NCBI RefSeq assembly: GCF_001426705.1
Contig: NZ_LMFC01000002.1
Location: 538,559 to 602,558, forward strand
Source: Cellulomonas sp. Root485
Lineage (GTDB): Bacteria > Actinomycetota > Actinomycetes > Actinomycetales > Cellulomonadaceae
Length of the DNA: 64,000 nt
Reading direction: 5' to 3'
The stretch's first letter is position 1. Each line of letters starts with the position of its first letter. This document shows positions 45,301 through 54,936 of this stretch, piece after piece. Below the pieces are notes generated by a model, which saw only the letters and a program-made list of their open reading frames with translations, searched no databases and was not told the DNA's origin. Position numbers and translations under genes: made by a program.

Positions 45301-46181
45301 CGCCGGCGCAGGCTGCCCAGCAGCACCCCCGCGAGCACCAGCGCACCGCACGCCAGCTCGATCGCTGACGTGCGCTCGCGCAGCAGCAGCCACGAGGCGC
45401 CGATGCCGACCACGGGCACCAGCATCGAGAACGGGGCGACCGTGCTGGACGGGTGCCGTCCCATCAGTGCGCTCCACAGGCCGGAGCCCACGAGCGTCGC
45501 CACGACGACCGTGAAGAGCAGCCCCGCCAGTGCGAGCAGACCCTGGGTGCTGCCCAGGTCCTGGAACGACCCGGCGATCGCGGCGGGACCCTCGACGAGC
45601 AGGGACAGTGCCAGCAGTGGCAGGGGTGGCACGACGGACATCCACAGCAGCAGCCGGAACGGGTCTCCGGGCTGCGCCTGCATGGCACGGCGGTTGCCGA
45701 GGTTCCCGACCGCCCAGCCGAGCCCTCCGCACAGGGTCAGCAGGACCGGGACCAGGGTCGCGCCGCCGGCCAGCCCGGCGCGGTGCGCGGCGATGCCCGC
45801 CAGGCCGACGACGGCGAGCAGGATCCCGGCACCCTGGCGCGCGGTGATGCGCTCGCGCAGGAACACCCCGGCCAGCAGCACCGTGAACGGGGCGGAGGAC
45901 TGCAGCACGAGCGAGGCCAGCCCGGTCGGCATGCCGCTGGACATCGCCAGGTAGAGGAACACGAACTGCAGGATGCCGAACCCGAGGCCGTAGAGCAGGA
46001 TCCAGCGCCGCCCGGCGGTGGGTCGGGGGACCAGCAGGAGGGTCGGGATCGCGAGCAGGGCGAACCGGAGCGCGACGAGGAAGAACGGCGGGAACTGTTC
46101 GAGGGACAGGTGGATCGCCGGGAAGTTCAGCCCCCAGAGCACGGCGACGAAGGCGGCGATGAGGCGGTCGCGGGTGGGCAT
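45147..46181 (-). CDS. EamA/DMT family transporter
   Basis: A 344-residue membrane protein of the drug/metabolite transporter superfamily. Ten predicted transmembrane helices fall in two EamA repeats ([20 protein letters not shown] starts the first, [16 protein letters not shown] the second), as in RhaT/YdcZ-like exporters. The membrane core ends near base 45300. The last 50 residues form a Ser/Thr/Pro/Val-rich tail that overlaps the 3' end of ispF on the other strand. The ATG at 46181 (MPTRDR) is preferred to one at 46193. The substrate is unknown; the divergent LysR gene is the likely regulator. Confidence 0.87.
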   Translation of the reverse strand: MPTRDRLIAAFVAVLWGLNFPAIHLSLEQFPPFFLVALRFALLAIPTLLLVPRPTAGRRWILLYGLGFGILQFVFLYLAMSSGMPTGLASLVLQSSAPFTVLLAGVFLRERITARQGAGILLAVVGLAGIAAHRAGLAGGATLVPVLLTLCGGLGWAVGNLGNRRAMQAQPGDPFRLLLWMSVVPPLPLLALSLLVEGPAAIAGSFQDLGSTQGLLALAGLLFTVVVATLVGSGLWSALMGRHPSSTVAPFSMLVPVVGIGASWLLLRERTSAIELACGALVLAGVLLGSLRRRQPDVPTTSAVAIAATPSPRPVSPSPSVVVAETLTGAPTASESTASASVRR

Positions 46182-46236
46182 GGTCCCGAGCATGCGCGCC
46201 CGTCACCGTGCAGCACCATCGAATCGTGATGACGTG

Positions 46237-46248
46237 ACGCTGTAGCGT
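46237..46248. promoter_or_regulatory. Dyad in the EamA-LysR intergenic gap
   Basis: ACGCT (46237-46241) and AGCGT (46244-46248) are inverted repeats around gt, ending 6 bases before the LysR ATG. The place suits an autoregulatory site, though the T-N11-A form is not exact. Confidence 0.35.
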
Positions 46249-46254
46249 TGCTGC

Positions 46255-47160
46255 ATGGATCCGCGCACGCTCGAGACACTCCGGACCGTCGGCAGCCAGG
46301 GGGGCGTGACGGCCGCCGCGGCGGTGCTGCACCTGACGCCGTCGGCGGTGTCCCAGCAGGTCGCGCTCCTGCAGCGCGAGGTCGGCGTGCCCCTGACGGA
46401 ACGGGTCGGTCGAGGCCTGCGGCTGACCCCGGCCGGCGAGGCGCTGGCCGAGGCGGCGGTGGACGTGGCGGTCGCCCTCGAACGGGCGCGCGCCGCGTGC
46501 GACGAGTTCCTGGAGCGGCCGCAGGGCGTCGTGCGGGTGTCGGCGTTCCAGAGCGGCGCCCAGCTGCTGCTGCCGGCTCTGCTCACGCGCGTGGCGGGGA
46601 TCGAGGGCATCACCCTGGAGTGCACCGACGAGGACGTCGCGCAGGACGACTTCGTGGCCCTCACGGACCGGATGGACGTCGTCGTCGCCCATCGACCCGA
46701 CGACGGCCTCGGGTGGTCGGGCGGCAGGGCGGTCCAGGTGGTGCCGCTGCTGCGCGAGCCCCTCGACCTCGCGGTCCCGCTCGACCACCCGCTGGCACAG
46801 CACGCCGAGGTCCGCCCGGACGACCTGCGCGACCTGCCGTGGATCGCCGTGCGGGAGGGGTTCCCCGTCGCGACCGTGCTCGGCGCGGTCGGCGCCCGCT
46901 CGGGGGAGACGCCGCGGATCGTGCACCGCGTCAACGACTTCCACGTGGTCGAGGCGCTGGTCGAGGCCGGTCACGGGGTGTCGCTGCTGCCCCGGTACAC
47001 CTTCGGGGGCGGGGCGCGCGTGCGGCTGGTGCCGCTGGCCGGAGTCCGGGCCGGCCGCAGGATCGATGCGCTCGTGCGGCGCGACCGCGCCGAGCGGCTG
47101 GTGGTCCGCCGGGTCCTCGACGAGCTGCGTGCGCTCGCGGTGGATATCGATACCGCCTAG
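46255..47160 (+). CDS. LysR family transcriptional regulator
   Basis: A 301-residue regulator with an N-terminal winged helix-turn-helix (TAAAAVLHLTPSAVSQQVALLQREVG, about residues 17-45) and a LysR effector-binding domain (about 90-290). Divergent from the EamA transporter gene, the classic arrangement in which it controls the transporter. The ATG at 46255 gives the usual short N-terminus. The inducer is unknown. A TATCGATA palindrome occurs near the 3' end and has no evident role. Confidence 0.9.
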   Translation: MDPRTLETLRTVGSQGGVTAAAAVLHLTPSAVSQQVALLQREVGVPLTERVGRGLRLTPAGEALAEAAVDVAVALERARAACDEFLERPQGVVRVSAFQSGAQLLLPALLTRVAGIEGITLECTDEDVAQDDFVALTDRMDVVVAHRPDDGLGWSGGRAVQVVPLLREPLDLAVPLDHPLAQHAEVRPDDLRDLPWIAVREGFPVATVLGAVGARSGETPRIVHRVNDFHVVEALVEAGHGVSLLPRYTFGGGARVRLVPLAGVRAGRRIDALVRRDRAERLVVRRVLDELRALAVDIDTA

Positions 47161-47242
47161 CGCCCGGCGTGTGCCCGCACGTCAGCGGCGTGTCCGAAAT
47201 CTGGGGTAGCGTCCCGTCCCCCAGTCCAGTACCGTCCCCGGC

Positions 47243-47458
47243 GTGACACAGTCGTCGGACGCCAAGACCGAGAGGCTCCCCATCGTGGGAGCGCTCGCAC
47301 GCCCCCACCTGCCGGTCCGGGACAACGGCGTCCAGGCGATCCGGATCCGCGTCCGTGTCCCGCTCGACGTGCTGGAGGCGACCAGCGCCGGACTGCGGGA
47401 GCTCGACGAGCACAACCGCCGCGAGATCAGCGAGACGCCGCCGCCGCTGCCCTTCTGA
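47243..47458 (+). CDS. Small hypothetical protein (71 aa)
   Basis: A 71-residue soluble ORF with a GTG start, alternating basic and acidic residues in its C-terminal half (AIRIRVRVPLDVLEATSAGL, then ELDEHNRREI) and a PPPLPF end. No ribosome binding site is evident and no family is recognised. It ends 8 bases from the convergent oxidoreductase stop. The gene's reality rests on codon bias and position only. Confidence 0.45.
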   Translation: MTQSSDAKTERLPIVGALARPHLPVRDNGVQAIRIRVRVPLDVLEATSAGLRELDEHNRREISETPPPLPF

Positions 47459-47466
47459 GAGCGCCC

Positions 47467-48420
47467 TCAGGGCACCAGTACGAGCTTTCCCGCGTGTCCC
47501 GCCTGCCCGTCCCGGTGGGCCTGGGCGACGTCCGCGAGGGGATAGGTCCGCGCGACGCGGACGTCCAGCGTGCCGTCGGAGGCCAGCTCCGCCAGCTGCG
47601 CCCGCGCCGCCTCCCGCACGGCGGTGCCGGGATCCGCACCGGGTCCGCCACCCAGGGCCTTGATGCCCAGGTCACCGGCGCGGCCGAACCCCGCGATCGT
47701 CGCGACGCGGTCGCGGTCGGCGACCAGGGCGACCGACGTGTCGAGAGCCTCGTCGGTGCCGACCGTGTCGATGGCGACCGTCACGGCGCCGGTGTGCCGG
47801 GTGGCCTCGAGCACCCGCTCGAGCAGGCCGTCGCCGTAGGCCACCGGGTTCGCGCCCAGGTCACGCAGGTCGTCGTGGTGCCGCGGGGAGGCCGTCGCGA
47901 TCACCTGGGCGCCGCGCAGGACCGCCAGCTGGACGACCATGCGGCCCACGCCGCCCGAGCCGCCGTGCACGAGCACGACGTCGCCGTCGCGGGTGCCGGT
48001 CGCGCTGAGCGTGTGCACGGCTGTGGCTCCGGCCAGCAGCAGCCCGGCGGCCGCCGGCCAGTCGAGGTTCGCCGGCCGTCGCACGGTGACCTGCTCGGAG
48101 ACCACGATCCGGTCGGCGTAGCCACCCTTCACGCGCCACGCGATGATCTCGTCGCCGGGGGAGAGCCAGCGCACCGACGGCCCGACCGCGCTCACGACGC
48201 CGGACACCTCGTACCCGAGCCGCATGGGCAGGTTCTCGGGGTTCGTGCCGTAGACGCCGGCGTAGGCCTTCCAGTCGGTCGGGTTGACCCCCGCAGCCCG
48301 GACCTCGACGAGGACGTTGCCGGGACCCGGCTCGCCCGGGTCGACGTCGACGAGGCGGAGGACTTCGGGACCGCCGTACGCGCAGGCGACGACGGCCCTG
48401 CTGGTGATGGCCACCGGCAC
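47467..48420 (-). CDS. MDR-superfamily NADP-dependent quinone oxidoreductase
   Basis: A 317-residue oxidoreductase of the zinc-free medium-chain dehydrogenase/reductase group (quinone oxidoreductase type). It has a GroES-like N-terminal domain (VEVRAAGVNPTDWKAYAGVY, LGYEVSGVVSAVGP) and the Rossmann motif VLVHGGSGGVGRMVVQLAV. No zinc-binding Cys cluster is seen. The GTG at 48420 (VPVAITSRAVVACAYGG) matches the family start; an in-frame ATG at 48480 would add 20 residues. The electron acceptor is not determinable. Confidence 0.87.
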   Translation of the reverse strand: MPVAITSRAVVACAYGGPEVLRLVDVDPGEPGPGNVLVEVRAAGVNPTDWKAYAGVYGTNPENLPMRLGYEVSGVVSAVGPSVRWLSPGDEIIAWRVKGGYADRIVVSEQVTVRRPANLDWPAAAGLLLAGATAVHTLSATGTRDGDVVLVHGGSGGVGRMVVQLAVLRGAQVIATASPRHHDDLRDLGANPVAYGDGLLERVLEATRHTGAVTVAIDTVGTDEALDTSVALVADRDRVATIAGFGRAGDLGIKALGGGPGADPGTAVREAARAQLAELASDGTLDVRVARTYPLADVAQAHRDGQAGHAGKLVLVP

Positions 48421-48493
48421 ACTCTGCACCTGACCCGGGCCCGAGGGCCAGAGCCAGCCTGCTGGGGGCGCGCCGATCACCCCGTCGGGTGAC

Positions 48494-50416
48494 TCACGCC
48501 AGCGGCAGCCACACCCGCATCGTCGACGGTCCCCGGTTCGCCCAGTCGTGGTACGCGATCAGCGGTGCCTCCGTGCGGGGCTGGTCCGCCGGTGGCGGCG
48601 GGGCGCCGTACGGCCAGGCGTCGTCGGCAGGCGCCGCGGTGACGACGGTGACCAGCACGCGCCCGTCGACCTCCCGCACGCCGGCGTCCAGGTCGAGCAG
48701 CACCCCGGACACGTCGGCGCCGTCGAGGTCGACGGACTCCAGGGCCAGCACCTCCGGTCCGCGCTCGACCACGACACATCCCCGGACGGCGTCGATGCGG
48801 GGGTCGGGGCTCGACACGCGGGGCCCCATCGGCAGGTGCAGCTCGACCACGTCGCCCGCGGCGAACCGCCGGTGCACCGAGACCGTGCCGGCGGGGGCCG
48901 GCCGCGCGCCGTCGGGGGTGCGGAGCTCGGCGCCGTCGGCCCACGAGGGCACCCGCAGGGTCAGTGTCCACGGCCGGTCCTCGGTGGTCGCCACGGTCAC
49001 GCGGACGACGCCGTCGCTCGGGTAGGCCGTGTCGACGTCGAGCTCCACGCGGCGGCCGTCGGCCAGCGTCGTGCGGATGCGGGACGGCGCGTACTGGTGG
49101 AGCTGCAGGCCGTCGTCGTCGGTGGTCGCTACGTACGCCGCGAGGCTGGCCAGCGTGCGGGCGACGTTCGGCGGGCAGCAGGACACGGCGAACCACGGGG
49201 CGCGCAACGACGACGACGCCCGAGGGCTCGCGACGTCCGTCGGCGGGACCGTCCCGGGCACGCGCTGGTGCAGCGTGTTCGTGTAGTAGAACGCGGTGCC
49301 CTCCTGCGACGGCGACGTGGCGACGACGTTGAACAGCGTGCGCTCCACGAGGTCCGCGTACCGGGGCAGGCCCTGGGCCAGCAGGAGCCGCCACGAGAAC
49401 ATCACCGAGCCGATCCCGGCGCACGTCTCGGAGTAGGCGCGGTCCGCGGGCAGGACGAAGTCGTGGCCGAACGCCTCGCCCTCGTGCTGCGAGCCCTGGC
49501 CGCCGGTGACGTAGGTCCGGCGCGCGACGGTGTTCTCCCACTGCGTGGTCAGCGCGTCGAGCAGGTCCTCGTCGTCGGTCTCGACCGCGACGTCGACCGC
49601 GCCCGCGGCCAGGTAGTTGGCCCGCACGGCGTGCCCGCGCAGCACGGTCGCCTCCCGCACCGGCACGTCGTCCTGGTAGTACGCCCGGCCGAGCTCGATG
49701 TCCGCGAGCGTCCCGGTGCCGCGGCGCTCGACGAACAGCGCGGCCTGGTCCACGTAGCGGCGCTCCCCGGTGGCGCGCCCGAGCTCCGCGAGCGCGGGCT
49801 CGATCTCGGCGTGCCCGCAGACGGACGCGATCCCGTCCGGGCCGAACGTCTCGACCACGTGGTCGGCCGCGCGACGGGCGACCCCCAGCAGGCCGTCGTC
49901 GGCGTCGGGACGCGTCCGGGCGCGGGCGACCGCCGCCTGGAAGAGGTGACCGAAGCAGTACAGCTCGTGGCCCCACTCCAGGTCGGAGTACCGCGGACGC
50001 TGCCCGGCCCGGCCGAAGTTGGTGTTCAGGTAGCCGTCGGCCTCCTGGGCGGCGGCGACGCGCCCGACGATCGCGCGGAACCGGCCGTCGAGGGCGGCGT
50101 CGTCCGTGCGGCCGATCTCCCACGCCATGGCCTCGAGCAGCTTGTAGACCTCCGAGTCGGAGAACTCGCGGCCCCCACGGTCGAGGTCGGACAGCGTGCC
50201 CGCCGCGGCGGCGTCGAAGTTGGGGATCCAGCCCTCGCGCTCCATCCAGTGCTCGATGTGCGCGAGGCTCGCGGAGCCGTTGACGGCCTGCCGCTGCGCC
50301 CAGAAGCCGCCGGTGATCTGCACGTCGGCGAGCCCGAGGGGCCGCAGGGTGCCGTGCGAGGGTGCGACCGGTGTGGAGGCGGAGCCGGCGGTCGTGGTGG
50401 TGGTGGTCATCGTCAT
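48494..50416 (-). CDS. GH127 beta-L-arabinofuranosidase
   Basis: Removes beta-L-arabinofuranosyl residues from arabino-oligosaccharides or glycoproteins inside the cell. The 640-residue protein has no signal peptide and starts with a Thr-rich stretch. The DUF1680/GH127 (alpha/alpha)6 barrel carries Glu330 and Cys332 in YSETCAGIGS, and Cys413-Cys414 in SCCPPNVAR, matching the zinc ligands and Cys nucleophile known from HypBA1. The ATG at 50416 overlaps the permease stop as ATGA, making it the last gene of the ABC operon. Confidence 0.92.
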   Translation of the reverse strand: MTMTTTTTTAGSASTPVAPSHGTLRPLGLADVQITGGFWAQRQAVNGSASLAHIEHWMEREGWIPNFDAAAAGTLSDLDRGGREFSDSEVYKLLEAMAWEIGRTDDAALDGRFRAIVGRVAAAQEADGYLNTNFGRAGQRPRYSDLEWGHELYCFGHLFQAAVARARTRPDADDGLLGVARRAADHVVETFGPDGIASVCGHAEIEPALAELGRATGERRYVDQAALFVERRGTGTLADIELGRAYYQDDVPVREATVLRGHAVRANYLAAGAVDVAVETDDEDLLDALTTQWENTVARRTYVTGGQGSQHEGEAFGHDFVLPADRAYSETCAGIGSVMFSWRLLLAQGLPRYADLVERTLFNVVATSPSQEGTAFYYTNTLHQRVPGTVPPTDVASPRASSSLRAPWFAVSCCPPNVARTLASLAAYVATTDDDGLQLHQYAPSRIRTTLADGRRVELDVDTAYPSDGVVRVTVATTEDRPWTLTLRVPSWADGAELRTPDGARPAPAGTVSVHRRFAAGDVVELHLPMGPRVSSPDPRIDAVRGCVVVERGPEVLALESVDLDGADVSGVLLDLDAGVREVDGRVLVTVVTAAPADDAWPYGAPPPPADQPRTEAPLIAYHDWANRGPSTMRVWLPLA

Positions 50417-51315
50417 CCCTTGAGCGCACCCGACATGAAGCCGCGCACGTAGTGTCGTTGGAGCAGGAGGAAGAGCACGATGCAGGGCAGCGCGAGCACG
50501 ACGACGCCCGCCTCGGTGGCGCCGTAGTCGACGACGCCCTGCACCTGGCCGCGCAGGTTGGACACGGCGAGCGGGAGAGTCATCTTGTTGGAGTCGTTGA
50601 TGAGGATCAGCGGCGCGAAGAAGTCGTTCCAGGCCGCGAGGAACGCGAACAGCCCGACGGTGATCAGGCCCGGGCGGACCGCCGGCAGCAGCACCCGCCA
50701 CAGCGCCGAGAACGACGAGCACCCGTCGACCATCGCGGCCTCGTCCAGCTCCCGCGGGATCGACTCGAACGAGATCCGCATCATGAACGTCGAGAACGGC
50801 AGCTGGAACATCGTGAGCACCAGGGCCACCCCGACCAGCGAGTTCTGCAGCCCGAGCGTGTTGAGCAGCACGTAGAGCGGGATCAGCAGGGTCGCGTACG
50901 GGACCATGAGGATGGCCAGCGTGAGCATGAACAGGGCGTTGCGGCCGGGGAACCGGAACCGCGCGAACGCGTAGCCGCCGAGCGTCGAGATGAGCAGCGT
51001 GAGCACCACGCACAGCCCGGAGACGAACACGGAGTTGAACAGGTACTGCCCGATGCCGGCCTGGTAGTGGGCGAGCGTGACGTAGTTGCCGAAGCCCCAG
51101 CCGTCCACCTGACCGGTGCCGGGGTGCGGCGACACGGAGGCCACCGAGGTCCACACCAGCGGGAACAGGAAGATCACGGCGAGCGCGCCGGAGAACACCC
51201 AGAACGGTGTGCGCAGCGCGAGACCGGCGATCGTCGTGGGAGGTGCGGACCGGTGCGTCGGGAGGATCGCCGGGACGTCGGCGTCGGGGTGGTTCTGCAC
51301 GCTGGCGATGGTCAT
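50413..51315 (-). CDS. Sugar ABC transporter permease (MalG type)
   Basis: A 300-residue inner-membrane permease of the carbohydrate uptake (CUT1) family with six predicted helices. The EAA loop reads PRELDEAAMVDGCSSFSALWRVLLPAVRPGLITVG, and the LFAFLAAWNDFFAPLILI segment is typical of MalG-like subunits. It lies between the other permease gene and the GH127 gene. The likely cargo is an arabinoside, judged from the GH127 partner. Confidence 0.93.
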   Translation of the reverse strand: MTIASVQNHPDADVPAILPTHRSAPPTTIAGLALRTPFWVFSGALAVIFLFPLVWTSVASVSPHPGTGQVDGWGFGNYVTLAHYQAGIGQYLFNSVFVSGLCVVLTLLISTLGGYAFARFRFPGRNALFMLTLAILMVPYATLLIPLYVLLNTLGLQNSLVGVALVLTMFQLPFSTFMMRISFESIPRELDEAAMVDGCSSFSALWRVLLPAVRPGLITVGLFAFLAAWNDFFAPLILINDSNKMTLPLAVSNLRGQVQGVVDYGATEAGVVVLALPCIVLFLLLQRHYVRGFMSGALKG

Positions 51316-51325
51316 CGTCGGCCCC

Positions 51326-52231
51326 TCAGCTCTCGTCCGAGCCGCGGAAGGCGCGGAGCTGGACGACGTTGATGACCACGAGCGCGGCCAGGACGAGCAC
51401 GGAGAGCGCCGCGGCGACGCCCAGGTCGTTCTGGCCCTGGAACGCGACCGAGTAGATGAGCTGGACCACGGTGATGGTGCTGTTGTCCGGGCCGCCCTTG
51501 GTGAGGATGTAGAACTGCTCGAACGCCAGCAGCGACCCGGTGACGCACAGGATCGTGGTCAGCGCGAGGGTCGGCTTGAGCAGGGGGATCGTGATCTTGC
51601 TGAACGTGTGCCACCGGTTGGCGCCGTCCATGCGGGCCGCCTCGTAGATGTCCCCGGGGATCGACTGGAGCCCGACGAGCATGAGCAGCATGTAGAAGCC
51701 TGCGTACCGCCAGACGATGAGGAACAGCGTCGAGGCCAGCGCGGCGTCGGGCGAGCCGAGGAAGCTCCAGCCCATCCGCTCCATGAAGGGCGCCAACGGT
51801 CCGGCCAGCGGCGAGTACAGGACGTAGAAGAGCAGCGACGCCGACGCCAGGCCCAGCGCGCTCGGCACCAGGAACGACGTGCGCAGGAACCCCTTCCAGC
51901 GCGACGACTCCTGCACCATCAGCGCCAGGCCGAGCCCGAGGGCGATCAGCAGGACGGTCGCCAGGATCGTGTACTTCAGCGTGAACACGACCGAGTCCAC
52001 GAAGAACCGGTTGTCCACCGCGGCGGTGAAGTTGTCGGGGAAGTTGATGCCCTGGTCGCCGGAGAGCAGCGGCCACTTCGACGCGCTCATCCGGAACACC
52101 AGCGCCAGCGGCACCACGAACAGGACGAGGACGAACAGGGCGGTCGGCGACGCGTAGGCCCAGCCCCGCAGGCGGTGGCCGGTCCTGCGCGTCGTGCGGG
52201 GTGGTGCGGGAGTGGCCGTCTGGACGGTCAT
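51326..52231 (-). CDS. Sugar ABC transporter permease (MalF type)
   Basis: A 301-residue permease with six predicted helices, an EAA motif (GDIYEAARMDGANRWHTFSKITIPLLKPTLAL) and a long periplasmic segment after helix 1. The ATG at 52231 (MTVQTATPAPP) is chosen because the conserved part starts soon after; an upstream in-frame codon at 52294 is less likely. It is followed 10 bases on by the MalG-type gene and preceded by the solute-binding protein gene. Confidence 0.92.
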   Translation of the reverse strand: MTVQTATPAPPRTTRRTGHRLRGWAYASPTALFVLVLFVVPLALVFRMSASKWPLLSGDQGINFPDNFTAAVDNRFFVDSVVFTLKYTILATVLLIALGLGLALMVQESSRWKGFLRTSFLVPSALGLASASLLFYVLYSPLAGPLAPFMERMGWSFLGSPDAALASTLFLIVWRYAGFYMLLMLVGLQSIPGDIYEAARMDGANRWHTFSKITIPLLKPTLALTTILCVTGSLLAFEQFYILTKGGPDNSTITVVQLIYSVAFQGQNDLGVAAALSVLVLAALVVINVVQLRAFRGSDES

Positions 52232-52308
52232 CGGGGTGTGCCTCTCGTGCGGTCTTCCGGGGGCGGGAGGTGGGGTGCCGCGGCGTGACGGCACCCCACC
52301 AGTCAGGC

Positions 52309-53616
52309 CTACTGCCCGAGGACCGCCGTGATCTCGTCGTTGTCCGCGTCGACGTTCGCCCCGTCGCCGAGGACCGCGTCGCGCACGAGGGTCAGCCAGG
52401 GGCTGCTGGGTGCGTTGAACGCCTGCTGGAAGTTCAGCGCGACGGGGGTGTCACCCTGGCCGGCGACCTCGTTGATGGTCACCAGGCGCGGGTCCTGGGC
52501 GGCGTACTCGTTGTCCGCCAGGTCGGCACGCGACACGACGTCGTTGTTCTTGGCCAGCACGCCGACCTGCGCGTCCTCGGACATCATCCAGGACAGGAAG
52601 TTCCAGGCCTGGGCCGCGTTCTCCGAGTCCTTGGAGACGCCGATGCCGTCACCGCCGACGAACGTCGAGGCGCCGCCCTCCGGTCCGGGGATGCCGGACA
52701 CGCCGACGTCGAAACCGGTGGTCGACGACAGCAGCGTCGCCGGGTAGAACATCAGGCCGACCTTGCCCTCGGTGAAGCCGGCGGTCCACGTCGGACCGGC
52801 CTCGTCCTCGGACGACGGGAGCACCGCGCCGGAGTCCCAGAGGTCCTTCCACGTGGAGTAGATCTCCTTGGCCGTGTCGCTGTTCAGCAGCGACTCGGTG
52901 CCGTCCTCGTTCATGACCTGCTCGCCGTCGGCCCAGACCGACGGGAACCAGGTGAAGACCAGACAGCCGCCGCAGTTCAGGCCGGTCGCCGTGCCGTACG
53001 TGTCGGGCTTGTTCAGCGCCTGGACCGCCTTGGCGGCCTCGGCGTACTCGGCCATGTTCGCGGGCGCCTTCTCCGGGTCGAGCCCGGCCTCGGCGAACAG
53101 GTCCTTGTTCCAGAACAGCATCGACAGGTCGAGCACGAACGGCAGGACGTGCTCCTTGCCGTCGGCGGTGCCGGCCGCGAGGTGGCCCTTGTTGATCTCG
53201 TCCTTGAAGCTCAGGCCGTCGATCTGCTCCGTCAGGTCCTGGAACAGGCCCTGCTGCACCCAGTTGGGCACGTAGACGATGTCCGCGGCGAACAGGTCGG
53301 GCAGGCCGTCCGAGCCGGCGGCGGCGCCGACCTTGGCGACGTAGTCGTCGTTGGGCACGACGGTCAGCTCGACCTGGTTCTCGTGCGAGTCGTTGTAGGC
53401 CTCGACCAGCAGCTTGGCCTGCTTCTCCAGGGGTGCGCGGGTCCAGAGCGTCAGCGTGGTGCCGTCGTCGGTGCCGTCCGGGCCCGCCGTCACGGCCTCG
53501 TCGCTGCCGCCGCCGTCGTCGGCACTGCTGCACGCCGCCAGACCGACCAGCAAGCCGGCCGTCACGATCCCGGCGGCCAGGCGGGTGCCTGCCGACCGGG
53601 TGCGGGTGATCCTCAT
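52309..53616 (-). CDS. Sugar-binding lipoprotein of the ABC importer
   Basis: A 435-residue family 1 extracellular solute-binding protein. The signal peptide ends in lipobox LAAC, with Cys29 lipid-modified and an acidic Gly/Ser tether. The mature protein begins TTLTLWTRAPLEKQAKLLVEAY and has FADIVYVPNWVQQGLFQDLT and FYPATLLSSTTGFDVGVSGIP, usual in CUT1 binding proteins. The ATG at 53616 has GAGGAGAC upstream on the coding strand. It heads the operon and is divergent from the LacI gene. Confidence 0.93.
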   Translation of the reverse strand: MRITRTRSAGTRLAAGIVTAGLLVGLAACSSADDGGGSDEAVTAGPDGTDDGTTLTLWTRAPLEKQAKLLVEAYNDSHENQVELTVVPNDDYVAKVGAAAGSDGLPDLFAADIVYVPNWVQQGLFQDLTEQIDGLSFKDEINKGHLAAGTADGKEHVLPFVLDLSMLFWNKDLFAEAGLDPEKAPANMAEYAEAAKAVQALNKPDTYGTATGLNCGGCLVFTWFPSVWADGEQVMNEDGTESLLNSDTAKEIYSTWKDLWDSGAVLPSSEDEAGPTWTAGFTEGKVGLMFYPATLLSSTTGFDVGVSGIPGPEGGASTFVGGDGIGVSKDSENAAQAWNFLSWMMSEDAQVGVLAKNNDVVSRADLADNEYAAQDPRLVTINEVAGQGDTPVALNFQQAFNAPSSPWLTLVRDAVLGDGANVDADNDEITAVLGQ

Positions 53617-53803
53617 GGGCGTCTCCTCGTGCTCTTCGTCGAGCGGGTGCCGTCGTCGGCACCCCGGGGTTCATGGCGCGAAACCCTTGTCGGTGTCCGC
53701 GGATCGGAGGGGGCGCACCGGCCGGTCCTGCGAAGCCGATCTGGCGCCCTGACGTGCACGCCTAGAACGATCCCGACGAACCGGCCCGATCCCGAAACAA
53801 GCC

Positions 53804-53815
53804 GAAAAGGTTTTC
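53804..53815. promoter_or_regulatory. LacI-type operator candidate GAAAAggTTTTC
   Basis: Inverted repeat GAAAA (53804-53808) and TTTTC (53811-53815) around GG, in the AT-rich part of the 292-base gap between the binding-protein gene and the LacI-family gene. The rest of the gap (53617-53803) is GC-rich with no other obvious feature. It is the best candidate for the LacI-family regulator's site. Confidence 0.55.
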
Positions 53816-53908
53816 TGAAGATAGAGCGGTGGGCGGTGGCGCGTCAACGGGGTGCTGCGGTTACAGTTCGATCACGAACGGCATTCGCCCCACGAGGAGG
53901 TGGTCCCG

Positions 53909-54931
53909 GTGGCCCGCGTCGAGCAAGCCCGCGCTGTGACGCTCTCCGACGTCGCGCGCCTCGCCGGGGTCTCCGTGGCGACCGCCTCGAAGGCGCTCAA
54001 CGGGCGTGACCAGGTCAAGGACACCACCCGGCAGCGGGTCGTGGAGGCAGCCGAACGGCTCGCGTTCAGTCCCAACCCGCTCGCCCGCGGCCTGCTCGCC
54101 GGGCGCACCGGCACCGTCGGCCTGCTGACCAGCGACCTCGAGGGCCGGTTCGTCATCCCGATCCTCATGGGGGCCGAGGACGCGTTCGGCGCCGGCAAGG
54201 TCAACGTCTTCCTCTGCGACGCCCGCGGGGACACCATCCGCGAGCAGTACCACCTGCGGGCGCTGCTCAGCCGCCGCGTCGACGGGCTCATCGTCGTCGG
54301 CCGGCAGACCGACCCGCGACCGTCGCTCGGGCACGCCATCCCCGTCCCGGTCGTCTACGCGTACGCCCCGTCCGACGACCCGTCCGACCTGTCGATCACC
54401 CCCGACAACGTCAGCGCGGGCCGCATCGCCGTCGAGCACCTGATCGCGTGCGGGCGCACGCGCATCGCGCACATCACCGGCGAGCCCGCCTACGCCGCCG
54501 CCCGCGACCGCGCCGACGGCGTCCGCGCCGGGCTGCACGCCGCCGGGCTCGAGCTCGTCGGCGACGTCATGTACAGCGAGTGGTCCGAGGGGTGGGGTCG
54601 CGACGCCGCGGCCGTGCTGCTGACCCGGCACCCCGACATCGACGCCATCCTGTGCGGCTCCGACCAGATCGCCCGTGGCGCCCTCGACACCGCCCGCGAC
54701 CTGCGCCGGACCGTCCCCGACGCCCTCGCGGTCATGGGGTTCGACAACTGGGAGGTGCTGACCACCAACTCCCGGCCCGAGCTGACCAGCATCGACGCCA
54801 ACCTGCAACAGCTCGGACGCACCGCCGCCCAGCGGGTGTTCGCCGCGCTCGACGGCGTCGACACCGGGTCGGGGACCGAGTACGTGGCCGGCCGCCTGGT
54901 GATCCGGGGCTCGACGGTCGCGAAGCGGTAG
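53909..54931 (+). CDS. LacI family transcriptional regulator
   Basis: A 340-residue sugar-responsive repressor. The N-terminal helix-turn-helix and hinge (TLSDVARLAGVSVATASKALNG, about residues 9-30, then PNPLARGLLAGRTGTVGLL) precede a periplasmic-binding-protein-like sensor domain with VMGFDNWEVL near the C-terminus. The GTG at 53909 is chosen for the GAGGAGG site 8 bases upstream. Divergent to the sugar ABC/GH127 operon, which it probably controls. The inducer is likely an arabinoside (inference). Confidence 0.93.
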   Translation: MARVEQARAVTLSDVARLAGVSVATASKALNGRDQVKDTTRQRVVEAAERLAFSPNPLARGLLAGRTGTVGLLTSDLEGRFVIPILMGAEDAFGAGKVNVFLCDARGDTIREQYHLRALLSRRVDGLIVVGRQTDPRPSLGHAIPVPVVYAYAPSDDPSDLSITPDNVSAGRIAVEHLIACGRTRIAHITGEPAYAAARDRADGVRAGLHAAGLELVGDVMYSEWSEGWGRDAAAVLLTRHPDIDAILCGSDQIARGALDTARDLRRTVPDALAVMGFDNWEVLTTNSRPELTSIDANLQQLGRTAAQRVFAALDGVDTGSGTEYVAGRLVIRGSTVAKR

Positions 54932-54936
54932 AGGTC

